A stretch of 64,000 nt of DNA. It comes from UBA6055 sp965221275 (GTDB taxonomy: Bacteria; Chloroflexota; Anaerolineae; Aggregatilineales; Phototrophicaceae). Shown piece after piece: positions 1-9,362 of the stretch. The notes below the pieces were generated by a model. That model was not told the DNA's origin. It did no database searches and saw only the letters and a list, made by a program, of their open reading frames with translations. A program made the translations under genes and the position numbers. Location of the stretch: positions 620,001-684,000 of the forward strand of contig OZ244874.1 of assembly GCA_965221275.1 (NCBI GenBank), in the 5' to 3' direction. How positions within the stretch are numbered: the first letter of the stretch is position 1; every line of letters begins with the position of its first letter.

Positions 1-1054
1 CGCGGTCACCGCTAAGCAGAACCGATGCGCCAGCTTTACGCGCTTCGTTGACCCAGGCTTCGGCGCGTTCGGCATCACGCAGGCTGATCATGGGACCGAT
101 ATCGACAGCGGGATCGCGCGGGTCGCCGACTTTGAGCGCTTTGACCTCTTCCACAAAGAGATCGGTGAATTCTTCGAAGACATCGCGCTGGATCAGTAAG
201 CGCTGCACGGAGATGCAATTTTGCCCGGCATTGGCGAAGCCACCTGCAGCAGCTTCACCCGCCGCCATGTTCAGATCGGCATCGTTATGCACGATAAGAC
301 CAGCGTTGCCGCCAAGTTCCAGGGTGACCTTCTTTTGACCTGCTTTGCTCTTCAACATCCAGCCCACTGCCGAGCTGCCGGTGAAACTGATCATGGCAAT
401 GCGCGGGTCGGTGACCATCATTTCGGTATCCGCTCCCCAAGCGTTCAACATGCTGAATGCCTGCGGCGGGTAGCCAGCTTCCAGCACCATCTCCGCCAGC
501 AGCACGGTCGAGAGTGGCGTTTTTTCCGCTGGTTTGATGATGATGGGATTGCCCGCGGCGATAGCTGGTCCGATTTTGTGGCAAGCCAAATTGACGGGAT
601 AGTTAAAGGGAGTGATGCCGAGCACAGTGCCGATAGGCAAGCGCCGGGTGAAGCCCTGCCGATTTTCGCCGGCCGCGGTCCAATCGATGCTGAAGACATC
701 ACCACCGAGCCGCCGGGCCTCCTCACTAGAAATCTTGATCGTTTGCAGGGCGCGGGTCGTTTCGCCGACAGCCGTTTTGCGGTTCTTGCCGCCTTCCAGG
801 ATCATCGCCTCGACAACTTCATCAAAGCGCTCGCGCAGCAACCTACCGAAGTTTTCCAGAATTTCCGAACGGCGGTAACTCGGCAGTTTGCGGGTGATCT
901 CATAGCCTTTGCAGGCGGCCGCCATGGCATCGTCCATATCAGTGGCGTTTGCCATCGATACCTCGCCGACCACGCTATCATCATAAGGGAAGCGAACTTC
1001 CATGACATCGTCACTATCGCGCCATTCGCCTCCAATCAGGTTCTTCAGGACCAT
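1..1054 (-). CDS. NAD(P)-dependent aldehyde dehydrogenase (C-terminus beyond the window)
   Basis: Oxidises an aldehyde to the acid, or to an acyl-CoA in the CoA-acylating branch, in the cytoplasm. The 351 visible residues start at an ATG preceded by GGAAAGG and show the family order: the Rossmann motif ITPFNYPVNL with its conserved Asn, KPAEKTPL, the nucleotide-loop motif SFTGSSAVG, the general-base motif LELGGN and the nucleophile motif GQNC. The C-terminal quarter lies left of the window. It sits 73 bases downstream of a deacetylase-like gene on the same strand. The short N-terminus and the wording around PFNYP resemble the NADP-dependent glyceraldehyde-3-phosphate and lactaldehyde-type group. 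The exact substrate cannot be told from this fragment. Confidence 0.9.
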   Translation of the reverse strand, partial: MVLKNLIGGEWRDSDDVMEVRFPYDDSVVGEVSMANATDMDDAMAAACKGYEITRKLPSYRRSEILENFGRLLRERFDEVVEAMILEGGKNRKTAVGETTRALQTIKISSEEARRLGGDVFSIDWTAAGENRQGFTRRLPIGTVLGITPFNYPVNLACHKIGPAIAAGNPIIIKPAEKTPLSTVLLAEMVLEAGYPPQAFSMLNAWGADTEMMVTDPRIAMISFTGSSAVGWMLKSKAGQKKVTLELGGNAGLIVHNDADLNMAAGEAAAGGFANAGQNCISVQRLLIQRDVFEEFTDLFVEEVKALKVGDPRDPAVDIGPMISLRDAERAEAWVNEARKAGASVLLSGDR

Positions 1055-1127
1055 CGCACATCCTTTCCAGCCGATCGCCGGCAGAATCTTGAAGAAGATG
1101 CACTGAAGTATACCAGCTTAAGAGTGT

Positions 1128-1958
1128 TCATTTAACCGTCGCATCGATTGCGCCCTGCGCAGCCAAAGCGGAAAAACTGCTGACCTCAAAGTCGCCGCTG
1201 AGTACATCATCGAGCAAGGCACTCCAGGCAGCCAGATCCGTTGGCTTGGGCTGCTTCCGCCAGGGATAGAAGAACATCCAGTAATGGTTGCAGATGATGG
1301 TCAGCGCATTTTCCGCCAACGCCGCACGCGCCGCGCCCAGGGATTCCGCCGGATCACGTTGGTGGGTGAAGAGGTAGTCATCGCAAACATAAAGCGATTG
1401 CCCTGATGTAATCTGCCCCATGGCAAAGCCAGTGAGCTGCGGCAAATCTGGCAAGGGCGCCAAATTTAGCGACTTGGTACTGATATGGAAGCCGCGGGCG
1501 ATCAGCTCTCGCAAGGCAAGGGGCGACAGTCGATCATATGGCGGGACGAAAGTCTTGATGACGGCGGCGGGGAATGCGCGCTGCAAGATCGCCATGCCAT
1601 CATCGAGCTTCTGGCGGATCCGCGCGGGATCATGGCTGATGAATTCATAAAATGTATGCGTATAGCCGTGCAGGCAGATTTCGACCAAACCTGCAGCCGC
1701 TTTTTCATTGAGAAAAGCGCAAAGTTCCCGATTATCCAGAATGGAAAAATAGCTGTCTTTTCCTCGATACGCTGGCGGAATGCCAGGGTCATGTGGATTG
1801 CCATCGGTCCAGTAGACGCGGGTATCGGCATAGACCTCTGGAATGACCGCCAGGCAGACCGGCAAACCTGCTTCCCACAGGCGACTGTAGATCCTCTCCA
1901 GGCGCTGCGGCGCGGTGAAATAACTGGTATCATCATCGCGAAAGATGATCTTTGGCAT
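1128..1958 (-). CDS. Polysaccharide deacetylase-like protein (DUF2334 type)
   Basis: A 276-residue soluble protein of the NodB/polysaccharide deacetylase superfamily. The start chosen is the ATG giving MPKIIFRDDDTSYF. A TTG 51 bases further upstream is possible but would add a poor, charged N-terminus. The Asp-rich motif RDDDTS near residue 8, the metal-type motif LHGYTH near residue 98 and PPYDRLS near residue 143 match the order of metal and catalytic residues in these deacetylases. There is no signal peptide, so it probably acts on a soluble or cytoplasmic substrate. The 5' ends of this gene and the plus-strand gene at 2032 face each other 73 bases apart, so they share a promoter region. 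The substrate is unknown. Confidence 0.75.
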   Translation of the reverse strand: MPKIIFRDDDTSYFTAPQRLERIYSRLWEAGLPVCLAVIPEVYADTRVYWTDGNPHDPGIPPAYRGKDSYFSILDNRELCAFLNEKAAAGLVEICLHGYTHTFYEFISHDPARIRQKLDDGMAILQRAFPAAVIKTFVPPYDRLSPLALRELIARGFHISTKSLNLAPLPDLPQLTGFAMGQITSGQSLYVCDDYLFTHQRDPAESLGAARAALAENALTIICNHYWMFFYPWRKQPKPTDLAAWSALLDDVLSGDFEVSSFSALAAQGAIDATVK

Positions 1959-2031
1959 AGTGTGGCAGCCTATTTCAAATCTCCGCTGGATTATAAACTT
2001 TCGAGGCAAGTTTGCCCAAGAGAGGCTGCCG

Positions 2032-2874
2032 ATGAAACGCAGGGACGAGATTCGCCAACTGAATCGGTTAAGCCCGCAGCAAGTGATCGAAGCAGCGGGC
2101 GATCGGCTAGTGGTCTGCCAGACTATTGACGAGCTGCACCAACATCTGGCGACATCAATCTATCAGGAGATCCGCCAAAATAACCAAGCTGGGCAGCCCA
2201 CGCGCCTGATCCTGCCGGTGGGACCTAGCGGGCATTATGCCCTGCTGGCGCGGATGCTGCAGCAATCGCCGATTTCGCTGGAAGCCTGTTACTTCTTTTT
2301 CATGGATGAGTATTGCGGCAAGGATGGGAAAGCGCTGCCGAGCACGCATCCTTTGAGCTTCAAAGGCATCGCGCAGAAGCTCTTTCTCAATGATGTCCCG
2401 AGTAGCTGCCAGCTCAATTTAGCGCGCGTCTTCTTCCCCGATGAAAATAATATCAATGCGCTGCCGGAACTGATCGAGGCGGCGGGCGGTATCGACACCT
2501 GTTACGGTGGCATTGGTATTCACGGGCATCTGGCTTTTAATGAACCTGAACCGGGAATCAGCCAACTGTCTTGTCGGCTAGTCCGCCTCAATGACTACAC
2601 GGTCACCATCAATGCGATACGAGCGGGGGTCGGCGGCAACCTGGCGGGATTCCCGCGTTACACCTTCACGCTGGGCATGCAGGAGATTTTGGCGGCGCGG
2701 CGTATCCGCTTGTATTGCCGCAACGGCATCCCACTGGATTGGGCGAATAGCGTGTTGCGCCTGGCGCTATTTGGCGCTCCCGGCGATGATTATCCAGTGA
2801 CACATATTCGTGAGCTGGATTATGTGATCGTGACCGACCAGGATACATTGCGGTCACCGCGGCACATCCTCTAA
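2032..2874 (+). CDS. Glucosamine-6-phosphate deaminase-like (NagB superfamily) protein
   Basis: A 280-residue protein of the NagB/RpiA/SOL fold, started at the ATG with AGAGAGG upstream. The NagB-like landmarks are FFFMDEYCG near residue 91 (FNMDEYVG in NagB) and GIGIHGHLAFNEPEPG near residue 161 (GVGNDGHIAFNEP in NagB). The ring-opening His and the partner Glu are kept, but the Asp two residues before the His is His here. The C-terminal Gly-rich and Lys motif of NagB is not recognisable. It may be a deaminase/isomerase of a different amino sugar phosphate, or a relative without that activity. It is convergent with the GH4 gene, with 7 bases between stops. A sugar-phosphate role is likely; true NagB function is not shown. 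Confidence 0.75.
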   Translation: MKRRDEIRQLNRLSPQQVIEAAGDRLVVCQTIDELHQHLATSIYQEIRQNNQAGQPTRLILPVGPSGHYALLARMLQQSPISLEACYFFFMDEYCGKDGKALPSTHPLSFKGIAQKLFLNDVPSSCQLNLARVFFPDENNINALPELIEAAGGIDTCYGGIGIHGHLAFNEPEPGISQLSCRLVRLNDYTVTINAIRAGVGGNLAGFPRYTFTLGMQEILAARRIRLYCRNGIPLDWANSVLRLALFGAPGDDYPVTHIRELDYVIVTDQDTLRSPRHIL

Positions 2875-2881
2875 GCAGGCG

Positions 2882-4267
2882 CTAGTGATAGGCTGGCAAA
2901 TAATCCCCATGGGCGTCAATTAGCTCGTCCACCATCGACCAGATTTCTTCCAGCGTCAGTTCGGCGGCTGTATGGGGATCCAGCATAGCGGCGTGGTAGA
3001 TATGCTCGCGCTTGCCGGTCAACGCCGCTTCAACGGTCAACGATTGCACATTGATATTGGTCTGCATGAGCGCGGCCAGATGGGGCGGGATCGTCCCGAT
3101 ACGCGTCGGTTGCACGCCGTTCGCGTCCACTACACAGGGTACCTCGACACAGCAGCCCGCCGGCAGATTATCGATGATGGCATCGTTGGGCACATTGCCG
3201 TAGATTATCTGTGGCTGGCCCGTTTCCATGCTGTGGATGATCTGTGAGCCGTATTCGACGCTGCGTTCCACCTTGTTTAGGTTGGTGATGCTGCTGACTG
3301 TCCAGCCTTTGTGCATGGGGTTCACATCGCGCAAGGCATGCAGGATTTCTTCTTCGGAGGGGATGCGTCCTTCTTGCTCCGATTTTTCCAGCAACTGCCA
3401 ACTGATGATGCCGGCTTTGCAGCGCTCGATATATTCATCCAGCGGGATATTGAATTGGTCGATTAATTGAGGAGCGCTTTCTTTGATGAACCAAGGCACA
3501 TATTCGCTGAAGTGCTCGCTCGACTCGGTGACGAAATAGCCGAGGCGTTTGAGCATTTCGTAGCGGACGCGGTTGGTCGCTGGCGGCTGCCCTTCCTGAT
3601 ACACTTTGTGCAAGAAGGGATAGAGATCCGCGCCGGTTTTGCGATCTTCAAACCGGAGATAGAAAGCCATGTGGTTGATGCCGGCGACAAGATAATTGAT
3701 ATCTTCGTAAGGCACACCGATATCACGGGCGAGTTCATGGGCGGTGCCCGGCACACTGTGGCATAGCCCAACGGTTTGGATATCGCTGGCGCGGCTCAAT
3801 GCCCATTGGTTCATGCACATGGGGTTGGCGTAATTGATCAGCAGGGCATCCGGGCAGAGGGCTTCCATATCTTTAGCGATATCGACAAGCACGGGGATGG
3901 TGCGCAAGCCGCGCATGATGCCGCCAATGCCTAGCGTATCGGCGATTGTCTGTCGCAAGCCGTATTTCTTGGGGATCTCGAAATCGATAACGGTAGCGGG
4001 TTGGTAGCCGCCAACTTGAATCATGCAGATGACATAATCCGCCCCTGTCAGCGCTGTGGCGCGGTCGGTGGTCGTTTCCACCGATGGGTTGAGGCCCAGA
4101 GCCTTGGTGATATGCCCCGCGACCTGCTCCGATTGTTTGAGGCGTTTGGGGTCGATATCCATCAGGCAGATGGTGGTATCCGCCAATTCGGGATAGCTCC
4201 AGATATCGCCCATCAAGTTTTTGGCGAAGACCGTGCTGCCGGCGCCGATAAAGGTCACTTTGGTCAT
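2882..4267 (-). CDS. Family 4 glycoside hydrolase (alpha-galactosidase/alpha-glucosidase, MelA-like)
   Basis: A 461-residue cytoplasmic glycosidase of GH4, the family that uses NAD+ and a divalent metal in an oxidation-elimination mechanism. The ATG used follows GGAAAGG. Visible motifs are the N-terminal nucleotide loop FIGAGSTVF, the Asp-containing strand CLMDIDPKRL, NYANPM near residue 146, the metal-binding Cys in GLCHSVPGT and the metal-binding His in VAGINHMAF. Length and Cys/His spacing fit alpha-galactosidase/alpha-glucosidase rather than the 6-phospho group, but the sugar cannot be fixed from sequence alone. The upstream gap of 209 bases is shared with the divergent SLC13-type permease, so this may be a small glycoside-use locus. 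Confidence 0.9.
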   Translation of the reverse strand: MTKVTFIGAGSTVFAKNLMGDIWSYPELADTTICLMDIDPKRLKQSEQVAGHITKALGLNPSVETTTDRATALTGADYVICMIQVGGYQPATVIDFEIPKKYGLRQTIADTLGIGGIMRGLRTIPVLVDIAKDMEALCPDALLINYANPMCMNQWALSRASDIQTVGLCHSVPGTAHELARDIGVPYEDINYLVAGINHMAFYLRFEDRKTGADLYPFLHKVYQEGQPPATNRVRYEMLKRLGYFVTESSEHFSEYVPWFIKESAPQLIDQFNIPLDEYIERCKAGIISWQLLEKSEQEGRIPSEEEILHALRDVNPMHKGWTVSSITNLNKVERSVEYGSQIIHSMETGQPQIIYGNVPNDAIIDNLPAGCCVEVPCVVDANGVQPTRIGTIPPHLAALMQTNINVQSLTVEAALTGKREHIYHAAMLDPHTAAELTLEEIWSMVDELIDAHGDYLPAYH

Positions 4268-4476
4268 GTACAAATCCTTTCCAGTTCTCTCCATTTATAG
4301 CGGCATGATTGCTGGATTACAAGCTTGCTTCGCCGGACATAGCGCTTCTATTTTGCCCATAATTGGCAAGTGGGTAAGATTAGTCTGTGCAAGGCATCAC
4401 TTTCCACTAGGGCAAAATGCTGAAATACAGGCGAGTCGGCGTTATACTTGATGCCAATTGACAACTAGAGAGTGTT

Positions 4477-6267
4477 ATGTTGAGCGACGGGGAAATCACC
4501 GTTATTGGCATCATCTTGGTGCTCTTCGGCTTGATTTTTTTCACCAGATTGAAGACCGAGATGATCGCCATCATTGTCCTGCTGATGGTGGCTATCAGCG
4601 GTTTGATACCGGTTGCCGAAGTCATCTCCGGCTTCAGCAGCTCGGTGGTCATCACATTGATCGGCTTGTTCATCATCACCCACGCTTTGGAAGTCACGGG
4701 TGTTGTCCAATGGATTGCCCGACGTCTGCACGATTATGGGCAAGGCTCGGAGGTCAAACTGATCACCTTGTTCATGGCGACGGGGGCGGCGCTTTCTCTG
4801 ATCATGAATAATGTGGCGGCAGGGGCGGTACTGTTACCAGCAGCGGCCCGCGTGGCGCAGATCTCCAATATATCGGTATCGAAACTGCTGATGCCGATGT
4901 CTTTTGGCACGCTTGTCGGCGGCATGGCGACTTATCTCACCACTGCCAACATTCTCATGAGCGAGTTGTTGCTGCGTGAGGGTTTTGACGGCTTAAATAT
5001 GCTGGATTTTCTCCCCATGGGTGGCTTGATTGTATTGGCGAGCCTGCTCTATATGCTGCTGGTTGGCCGCCGGTTGCTGCCCGAGCGTGCTTCGCTGACG
5101 CAAAGTTTCAATCAACCAGATTTGCAGGACACCTATCAACTGGCGGATCGCATGTGGCGAGTGCGGGTTTTGCCGGGTTCACGCCTGGCGCAGCAAACCG
5201 TGCAAGACAGCGCCATCAATGCGGAACTGGGCTTGACGGTGGCGGCGGTCCTTCGAGACCAGGAGACCATCCCCATTCCCAAAGCCTACCATATGATCCA
5301 CCCGGCTGATGAATTGCTGATTGTCGGGCGGGAAGATCGGCTACAGCAGTTGCTGGCTTGGGGCAATGAGTTGATCGAAGACAGCCCAGGCGCCTTGCAG
5401 GGAGCATTGCCCATCGAGCCCATCGAAATCATGATCGCGCCGCGTTCTGACGCCATCGGTAAGACACTCTCACAAATGAAGCTCAATCGAGACGAGAGCC
5501 TACTGGCGATGGCGCTATGGCGTGATGGACAGAGTTACCATACCGATGTGCGCAAGATGCCGCTAGAGGTTGGGGATGCCATTTTGGTCGTTGGACAATC
5601 GAGCGATATACAGAACCTGTCGCATAACCCCAACTACATCTTGCCAGCGGGCGAGTATTCTGCGCAGGCGATTCAAAGCGAGAAAGCGCCCTTGGCTATC
5701 CTGATCACCGCCATCGTATTGGCGCTGTCGATCCTGAACTTTGTGCCCTTGCCGATTGCCATGCTGGCTGGCGCTGCCGCCATGGTGGTGACCGGCTGCC
5801 TGGCGATGGAACAATTCTATGGCGCTGTGCAGTGGCGGGTGATTTTCCTGGTAGCGGGTATGCTGCCGCTCAGCTTCGCCATTCGTGATTCGGGTTTGGC
5901 CGACCGGGTCGGGGCGCTGTTGGTGACTGGCTTGTCCGATGCCAGCCCGCTGATGTTGATTGCAGGCATGGTCTTGCTGACGATGTTGGTGGTGCAGGTC
6001 ATCGGGGGGCAGGTGACGGCGCTGCTGGTGGGACCAATCGCGCTGAACGCGGCGCTGCAGATCGGGGTTGACCCGCGGGCAATGGCAGTGGCGGTGGCGA
6101 TGGCTTGCTCGATGGCTTTTCTGACGCCGATCGCACATCCGGTGAATATCCTGATGATGGGACCTGGCGGATACAAATTCAGTGATTTTTCCAAGGTCGG
6201 CATCGGCATGACCGCCGTGACACTCTTGGCGATGCTGCTGGGTTTAGTGCTGCTATGGGGAGTATGA
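4477..6267 (+). CDS. SLC13-type permease with two central RCK_C (TrkA-C) domains
   Basis: A 596-residue inner-membrane transporter of the divalent anion:sodium symporter/ArsB-like superfamily. Hydrophobic segments fill about residues 5-200. A soluble stretch of about 205-400 follows, with two TrkA-C-like units (for example VRVLPGSRLAQQTV and APRSDAIGKTLSQ, each ending in a DELLIVG or DAILVVG strand). Hydrophobic segments resume from about 405 to the end. The family moves dicarboxylates, sulfate or similar anions, and the RCK_C units probably sense a ligand. The start is an ATG shortly after AACTAGAGAG. The next gene is convergent. The substrate is not determinable here. Confidence 0.85.
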   Translation: MLSDGEITVIGIILVLFGLIFFTRLKTEMIAIIVLLMVAISGLIPVAEVISGFSSSVVITLIGLFIITHALEVTGVVQWIARRLHDYGQGSEVKLITLFMATGAALSLIMNNVAAGAVLLPAAARVAQISNISVSKLLMPMSFGTLVGGMATYLTTANILMSELLLREGFDGLNMLDFLPMGGLIVLASLLYMLLVGRRLLPERASLTQSFNQPDLQDTYQLADRMWRVRVLPGSRLAQQTVQDSAINAELGLTVAAVLRDQETIPIPKAYHMIHPADELLIVGREDRLQQLLAWGNELIEDSPGALQGALPIEPIEIMIAPRSDAIGKTLSQMKLNRDESLLAMALWRDGQSYHTDVRKMPLEVGDAILVVGQSSDIQNLSHNPNYILPAGEYSAQAIQSEKAPLAILITAIVLALSILNFVPLPIAMLAGAAAMVVTGCLAMEQFYGAVQWRVIFLVAGMLPLSFAIRDSGLADRVGALLVTGLSDASPLMLIAGMVLLTMLVVQVIGGQVTALLVGPIALNAALQIGVDPRAMAVAVAMACSMAFLTPIAHPVNILMMGPGGYKFSDFSKVGIGMTAVTLLAMLLGLVLLWGV

Positions 6268-6326
6268 CCGGGACCAGGTCACAAACGAGCTAAGACATGG
6301 GCTAAGAAAACCGCGATAGCGTGATT

Positions 6327-7820
6327 CTATCGTCGGAGCTGCGGCAGATCATCATCAGCCCAACTGCCATAAAAGTTGCGCAGGTAGGGGGCAAGCTCTG
6401 GTGACAAGGGGCTATCCGCAAAGCTCAATCGCGCATAGATCTCCCGCTCGACAGCATCGACATCGATATCGACTGGCTCGCCATCCATAACACGCCATTT
6501 GCCCCCAACCATCACATGACGGACATGTTCTCGCTTGGCGCGCCGCAACAGGAAGGCGGGCACCAACTCACGTGGCGGCAAATGATCAGGCGACCATTTG
6601 CCCTTAATCGCTTCCCAATCCAACAGCACCAGGTCAGCAAGTTGCCCCACTCCCAACTGCCCCAGCGGCACTTGTGAGCCAAATGTGATATTCGCGGCGA
6701 GGTTTGTACCCATTTGCCACATTGTCGCAGCGCTGAGATCATCCGCTTCCATGCCATGTTGATTGGCGATCGTCCAAGCCAGGCGCATCTCGCGCAAGAA
6801 ATCCTGGTCATCATCGATGCTATGTCCATCTAAGCCGATACCGATCGGCACACCAGCTATAGACATGGCGGCAACGGGGGCAATACCACTGCGCAACCGC
6901 AGATTGCTGCTGATATTATGCGCCACACCGACGCCTCGCTCGACCAGCAGGTCAATATCATCGTCATCGACCCAGACCATGTGCGCCAGAGTGAGCCAGT
7001 CTCCCAGCGCGCCAATATCGTCCAAGTGGCGTAGAAAGCACTTGCCCCAGGTTTTGTGAGCATAAATCCGCTGATACCGGGTTTCCAGCAAGTGCATCTG
7101 CACCCGCGTCTGATGTTGGCTCGCCCATTCACAAGCGCGCAGAACCAGCTGGTCACTACACCATGGACCGCCGGCGGGGCTCACTTGCAGGTGAACGCGA
7201 TGCCCCTCATCATCGTGGAAATTCTGATAGAGATCATCAAGCGCCTCGAAATAAGCCTCTGCGCTCAAGGGCATAAGATCCGGCTCGTCCATCGCCTGCC
7301 GAACCTCCGCCGGCAGCAGACGCAAGAATCGCTCGCGCTCAGCATAGACCAACATATTTTGATCTACTATCGGCGGGTGCATGGCAAGGCGAATACCCGC
7401 GTCTTGATAGCCCCTTATCGACTGCGGGATCTCAGCCGGCAGCGCCGCCCAGCTTTGGGGATTATGGCTATGCGCGACCGACGTGACTCCAGAGCGCAGG
7501 AGTTGTACACCGGAATACAACGCTGCCAAATAAGGGGGAATATGTGGCAGATTCGCTAGCTGGCTCAACCATAATTCCAGAAAATTATCCGGGAGACCCA
7601 AAGCCAGCGTGCCCACAGCGCGTCCATGATCATGGGCGTTGATATATCCCGGAGTGAGGATGAACTGATCTCCCCCGAAGACTTCCGCCGTAGGATAGCG
7701 ACTGCTTAGATCAGCCAGCTTGCCGGCCGCGATAATCTGATCGCTGTCAATACAAAGGGCTAGGTCTTCTTGGGCTTCCCCAGGGAGCAAGGTATAACGC
7801 GCATGAACGATAATGGGCAT
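6327..7820 (-). CDS. Metal-dependent amidohydrolase (cytosine/guanine deaminase-like)
   Basis: A 497-residue cytoplasmic hydrolase of the amidohydrolase superfamily, close in style to the ATZ/TRZ and 8-oxoguanine deaminase group. The metal motif is NAHDHGRA near residue 62, followed by a His in QMHLLET, LAHMVWVDDDD, and the catalytic Asp in GIGLDGHSIDDDQD. The C-terminal LADLVLLDW strand and the composite beta domain at both ends are typical. Its ATG overlaps the stop of the upstream SDR by one base (TGATG), showing tight coupling. It is the last gene of the operon that starts at 13925. The reaction is probably hydrolytic deamination or ring opening of a nitrogen heterocycle, but the substrate is unknown. 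Confidence 0.88.
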   Translation of the reverse strand: MPIIVHARYTLLPGEAQEDLALCIDSDQIIAAGKLADLSSRYPTAEVFGGDQFILTPGYINAHDHGRAVGTLALGLPDNFLELWLSQLANLPHIPPYLAALYSGVQLLRSGVTSVAHSHNPQSWAALPAEIPQSIRGYQDAGIRLAMHPPIVDQNMLVYAERERFLRLLPAEVRQAMDEPDLMPLSAEAYFEALDDLYQNFHDDEGHRVHLQVSPAGGPWCSDQLVLRACEWASQHQTRVQMHLLETRYQRIYAHKTWGKCFLRHLDDIGALGDWLTLAHMVWVDDDDIDLLVERGVGVAHNISSNLRLRSGIAPVAAMSIAGVPIGIGLDGHSIDDDQDFLREMRLAWTIANQHGMEADDLSAATMWQMGTNLAANITFGSQVPLGQLGVGQLADLVLLDWEAIKGKWSPDHLPPRELVPAFLLRRAKREHVRHVMVGGKWRVMDGEPVDIDVDAVEREIYARLSFADSPLSPELAPYLRNFYGSWADDDLPQLRR

Positions 7821-8575
7821 CAGGCGAAGAGCCCCGCTTGTTGACCGCCATCAAGCACAAAAACCTGGCCCGTGATCATTTTGGCAGCGTCCGAAGCGAG
7901 GTAGACCGCCAGCTCAGCCACTTCATCCGGACCGATCAACCCGGGCAGGGGCTGGTAGCATTCTAAAAATTGGTCTCGCTCTGTCTGCGGGAATGTCTCA
8001 TTGAGTGGCGTGTCGATATAACCGGGGCAAATCGCGTTGCAGCGGATATTATCCCGCGCGTAATCGAGGGCGATTGAACGTGTCAAGTTTATCACGCCCG
8101 CTTTGGCTGCCGAGTAAGCCGCTTTATTTTTGGCGGCGCGGATGCCAAAGGTGCCGGCAGTATTCAGTATGACACCGCCACTCTCTGCTGCCATCGCTGG
8201 GATGATGTGCTTTGCGCTCAAGAATATGGATTTGAGATCGATCCGCAAGCATTCATCCCATTCCGCTTCAGTGATATCAGTAACTCGACCGGAAGGGCTG
8301 ATGCCAGCATTGTTAAAAACGATATCAGGCAGACCAAATTCTTTAATGGTCTGTTTGAACATGCTTTCCACATCGGCACAGCGGGAGACATCGGCTTGAA
8401 TGGCGATCGCCTGCTTGCCTTCGTCCTTGATCGACCCGGCAACAGCCTCCGCTTTGGAGAGCGTTCGATTGACGACAGCCACCCTGGCGCCCTCGCGAGC
8501 GAAGGCGAAACAAGTGGAGGCCCCAATACCTGAGCCGCCGCCGGTGACCAAAGCGACCTTACCCTCTAATCGCAT
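7820..8575 (-). CDS. Short-chain dehydrogenase/reductase (FabG-like), first of two
   Basis: A 251-residue classical SDR. The cofactor loop is TGGGSGIG near residue 11, with NNAG near 88, the active-site pair Y-x-x-x-K in YSAAKAG, and a PG turn in CPGYIDTP. The C-terminal segment VFVLDGGQ completes the fold. The ATG follows AGGAGAG. It oxidises or reduces a hydroxyl/keto group with NAD(P)H. It lies 38 bases downstream of the second SDR and overlaps the amidohydrolase start, so it works in the same pathway. The two SDRs differ clearly and are probably not redundant. Confidence 0.9.
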   Translation of the reverse strand: MRLEGKVALVTGGGSGIGASTCFAFAREGARVAVVNRTLSKAEAVAGSIKDEGKQAIAIQADVSRCADVESMFKQTIKEFGLPDIVFNNAGISPSGRVTDITEAEWDECLRIDLKSIFLSAKHIIPAMAAESGGVILNTAGTFGIRAAKNKAAYSAAKAGVINLTRSIALDYARDNIRCNAICPGYIDTPLNETFPQTERDQFLECYQPLPGLIGPDEVAELAVYLASDAAKMITGQVFVLDGGQQAGLFA

Positions 8576-8613
8576 TACAGCTCTCCTATAGAGACTCCAC
8601 CAAGGGACAAAAG

Positions 8614-9360
8614 CTAATCCAAGACCCAGCCGCCATCAACAAAGATCATTTCCCCGGTGATATAACGCGACTCATCCGATGCCAGAAAGAGCGCGACATC
8701 GGCGACATCTTCCGGTGTTCCCAAGCGGCGCAGCGGAATCCTGTTATTTGCCCATTCTTGATTATCTTCCTGGCTGGGCAACATGGGCGTATCGATGATG
8801 CCAGGCGCCATCGAATTGGCGCGGATGCCCCTTGGTCCATATTCCAGCGCGATACAGCGCGTCAAAGTGGCGACTGCTCCTTTGGTCGTGCAATAAGCCG
8901 ATGAATCCACAAAGGACACAGCCGCTCCAATCGAAGCCAAGTTCACGATTGTCCCTTTGACATCGTCCTGCAGCCAGTGCCGAATCACGAGCTGCGACAC
9001 CAGAAAGACACTTCTGACATTGACCGCCATGATGCGATCGAATTGTTCGTCAGTGGTTTGCTCGAATGGCGCGTTGAAGAAGATGCCGGCATTGTTCACG
9101 ACTGTGTCAATGGTGCCGAACTTGGATCTGCCCACATCCACGAATTGCTGCACTTGGTCGCGCAGTGAGACATCGACTTGCTGGATCAGGGTATCCACAC
9201 CGTTTGCCTCGGCTTCGGCAGCGACTTCCCGTAAGCTCTCCAGATTTAGATCGCAAAGTAGCAAATGCGCGCCTTCCGCGGCAAAGCGCAAAGCGATCGC
9301 CCGCCCAATACCACGAGCTGCGCCAGTAATTAGCGCTGTCTTGCCTGACAGACGTCCCAT
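8614..9360 (-). CDS. Short-chain dehydrogenase/reductase (FabG-like), second of two
   Basis: A 248-residue classical SDR started at the ATG two bases after the lipoyl gene stop (TGATCATG). A TTG six bases upstream would overlap that stop. Motifs are TGAARGIG near residue 12, NNAG near 90, the catalytic YCTTKGA, APGIIDTP and the C-terminal MIFVDGGW. It is encoded directly after the 2-oxoacid dehydrogenase E1 genes and the lipoyl gene, so its substrate may be a hydroxy precursor of the acid those proteins handle. That link is inference from gene order only. Confidence 0.9.
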   Translation of the reverse strand: MGRLSGKTALITGAARGIGRAIALRFAAEGAHLLLCDLNLESLREVAAEAEANGVDTLIQQVDVSLRDQVQQFVDVGRSKFGTIDTVVNNAGIFFNAPFEQTTDEQFDRIMAVNVRSVFLVSQLVIRHWLQDDVKGTIVNLASIGAAVSFVDSSAYCTTKGAVATLTRCIALEYGPRGIRANSMAPGIIDTPMLPSQEDNQEWANNRIPLRRLGTPEDVADVALFLASDESRYITGEMIFVDGGWVLD

Positions 9361-9362
9361 GA

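Noticed and set aside
221..1135. A 304-codon open frame on the plus strand at the left edge
   Set aside because: The opposite strand encodes an aldehyde dehydrogenase with all its motifs in order; this frame is its shadow.
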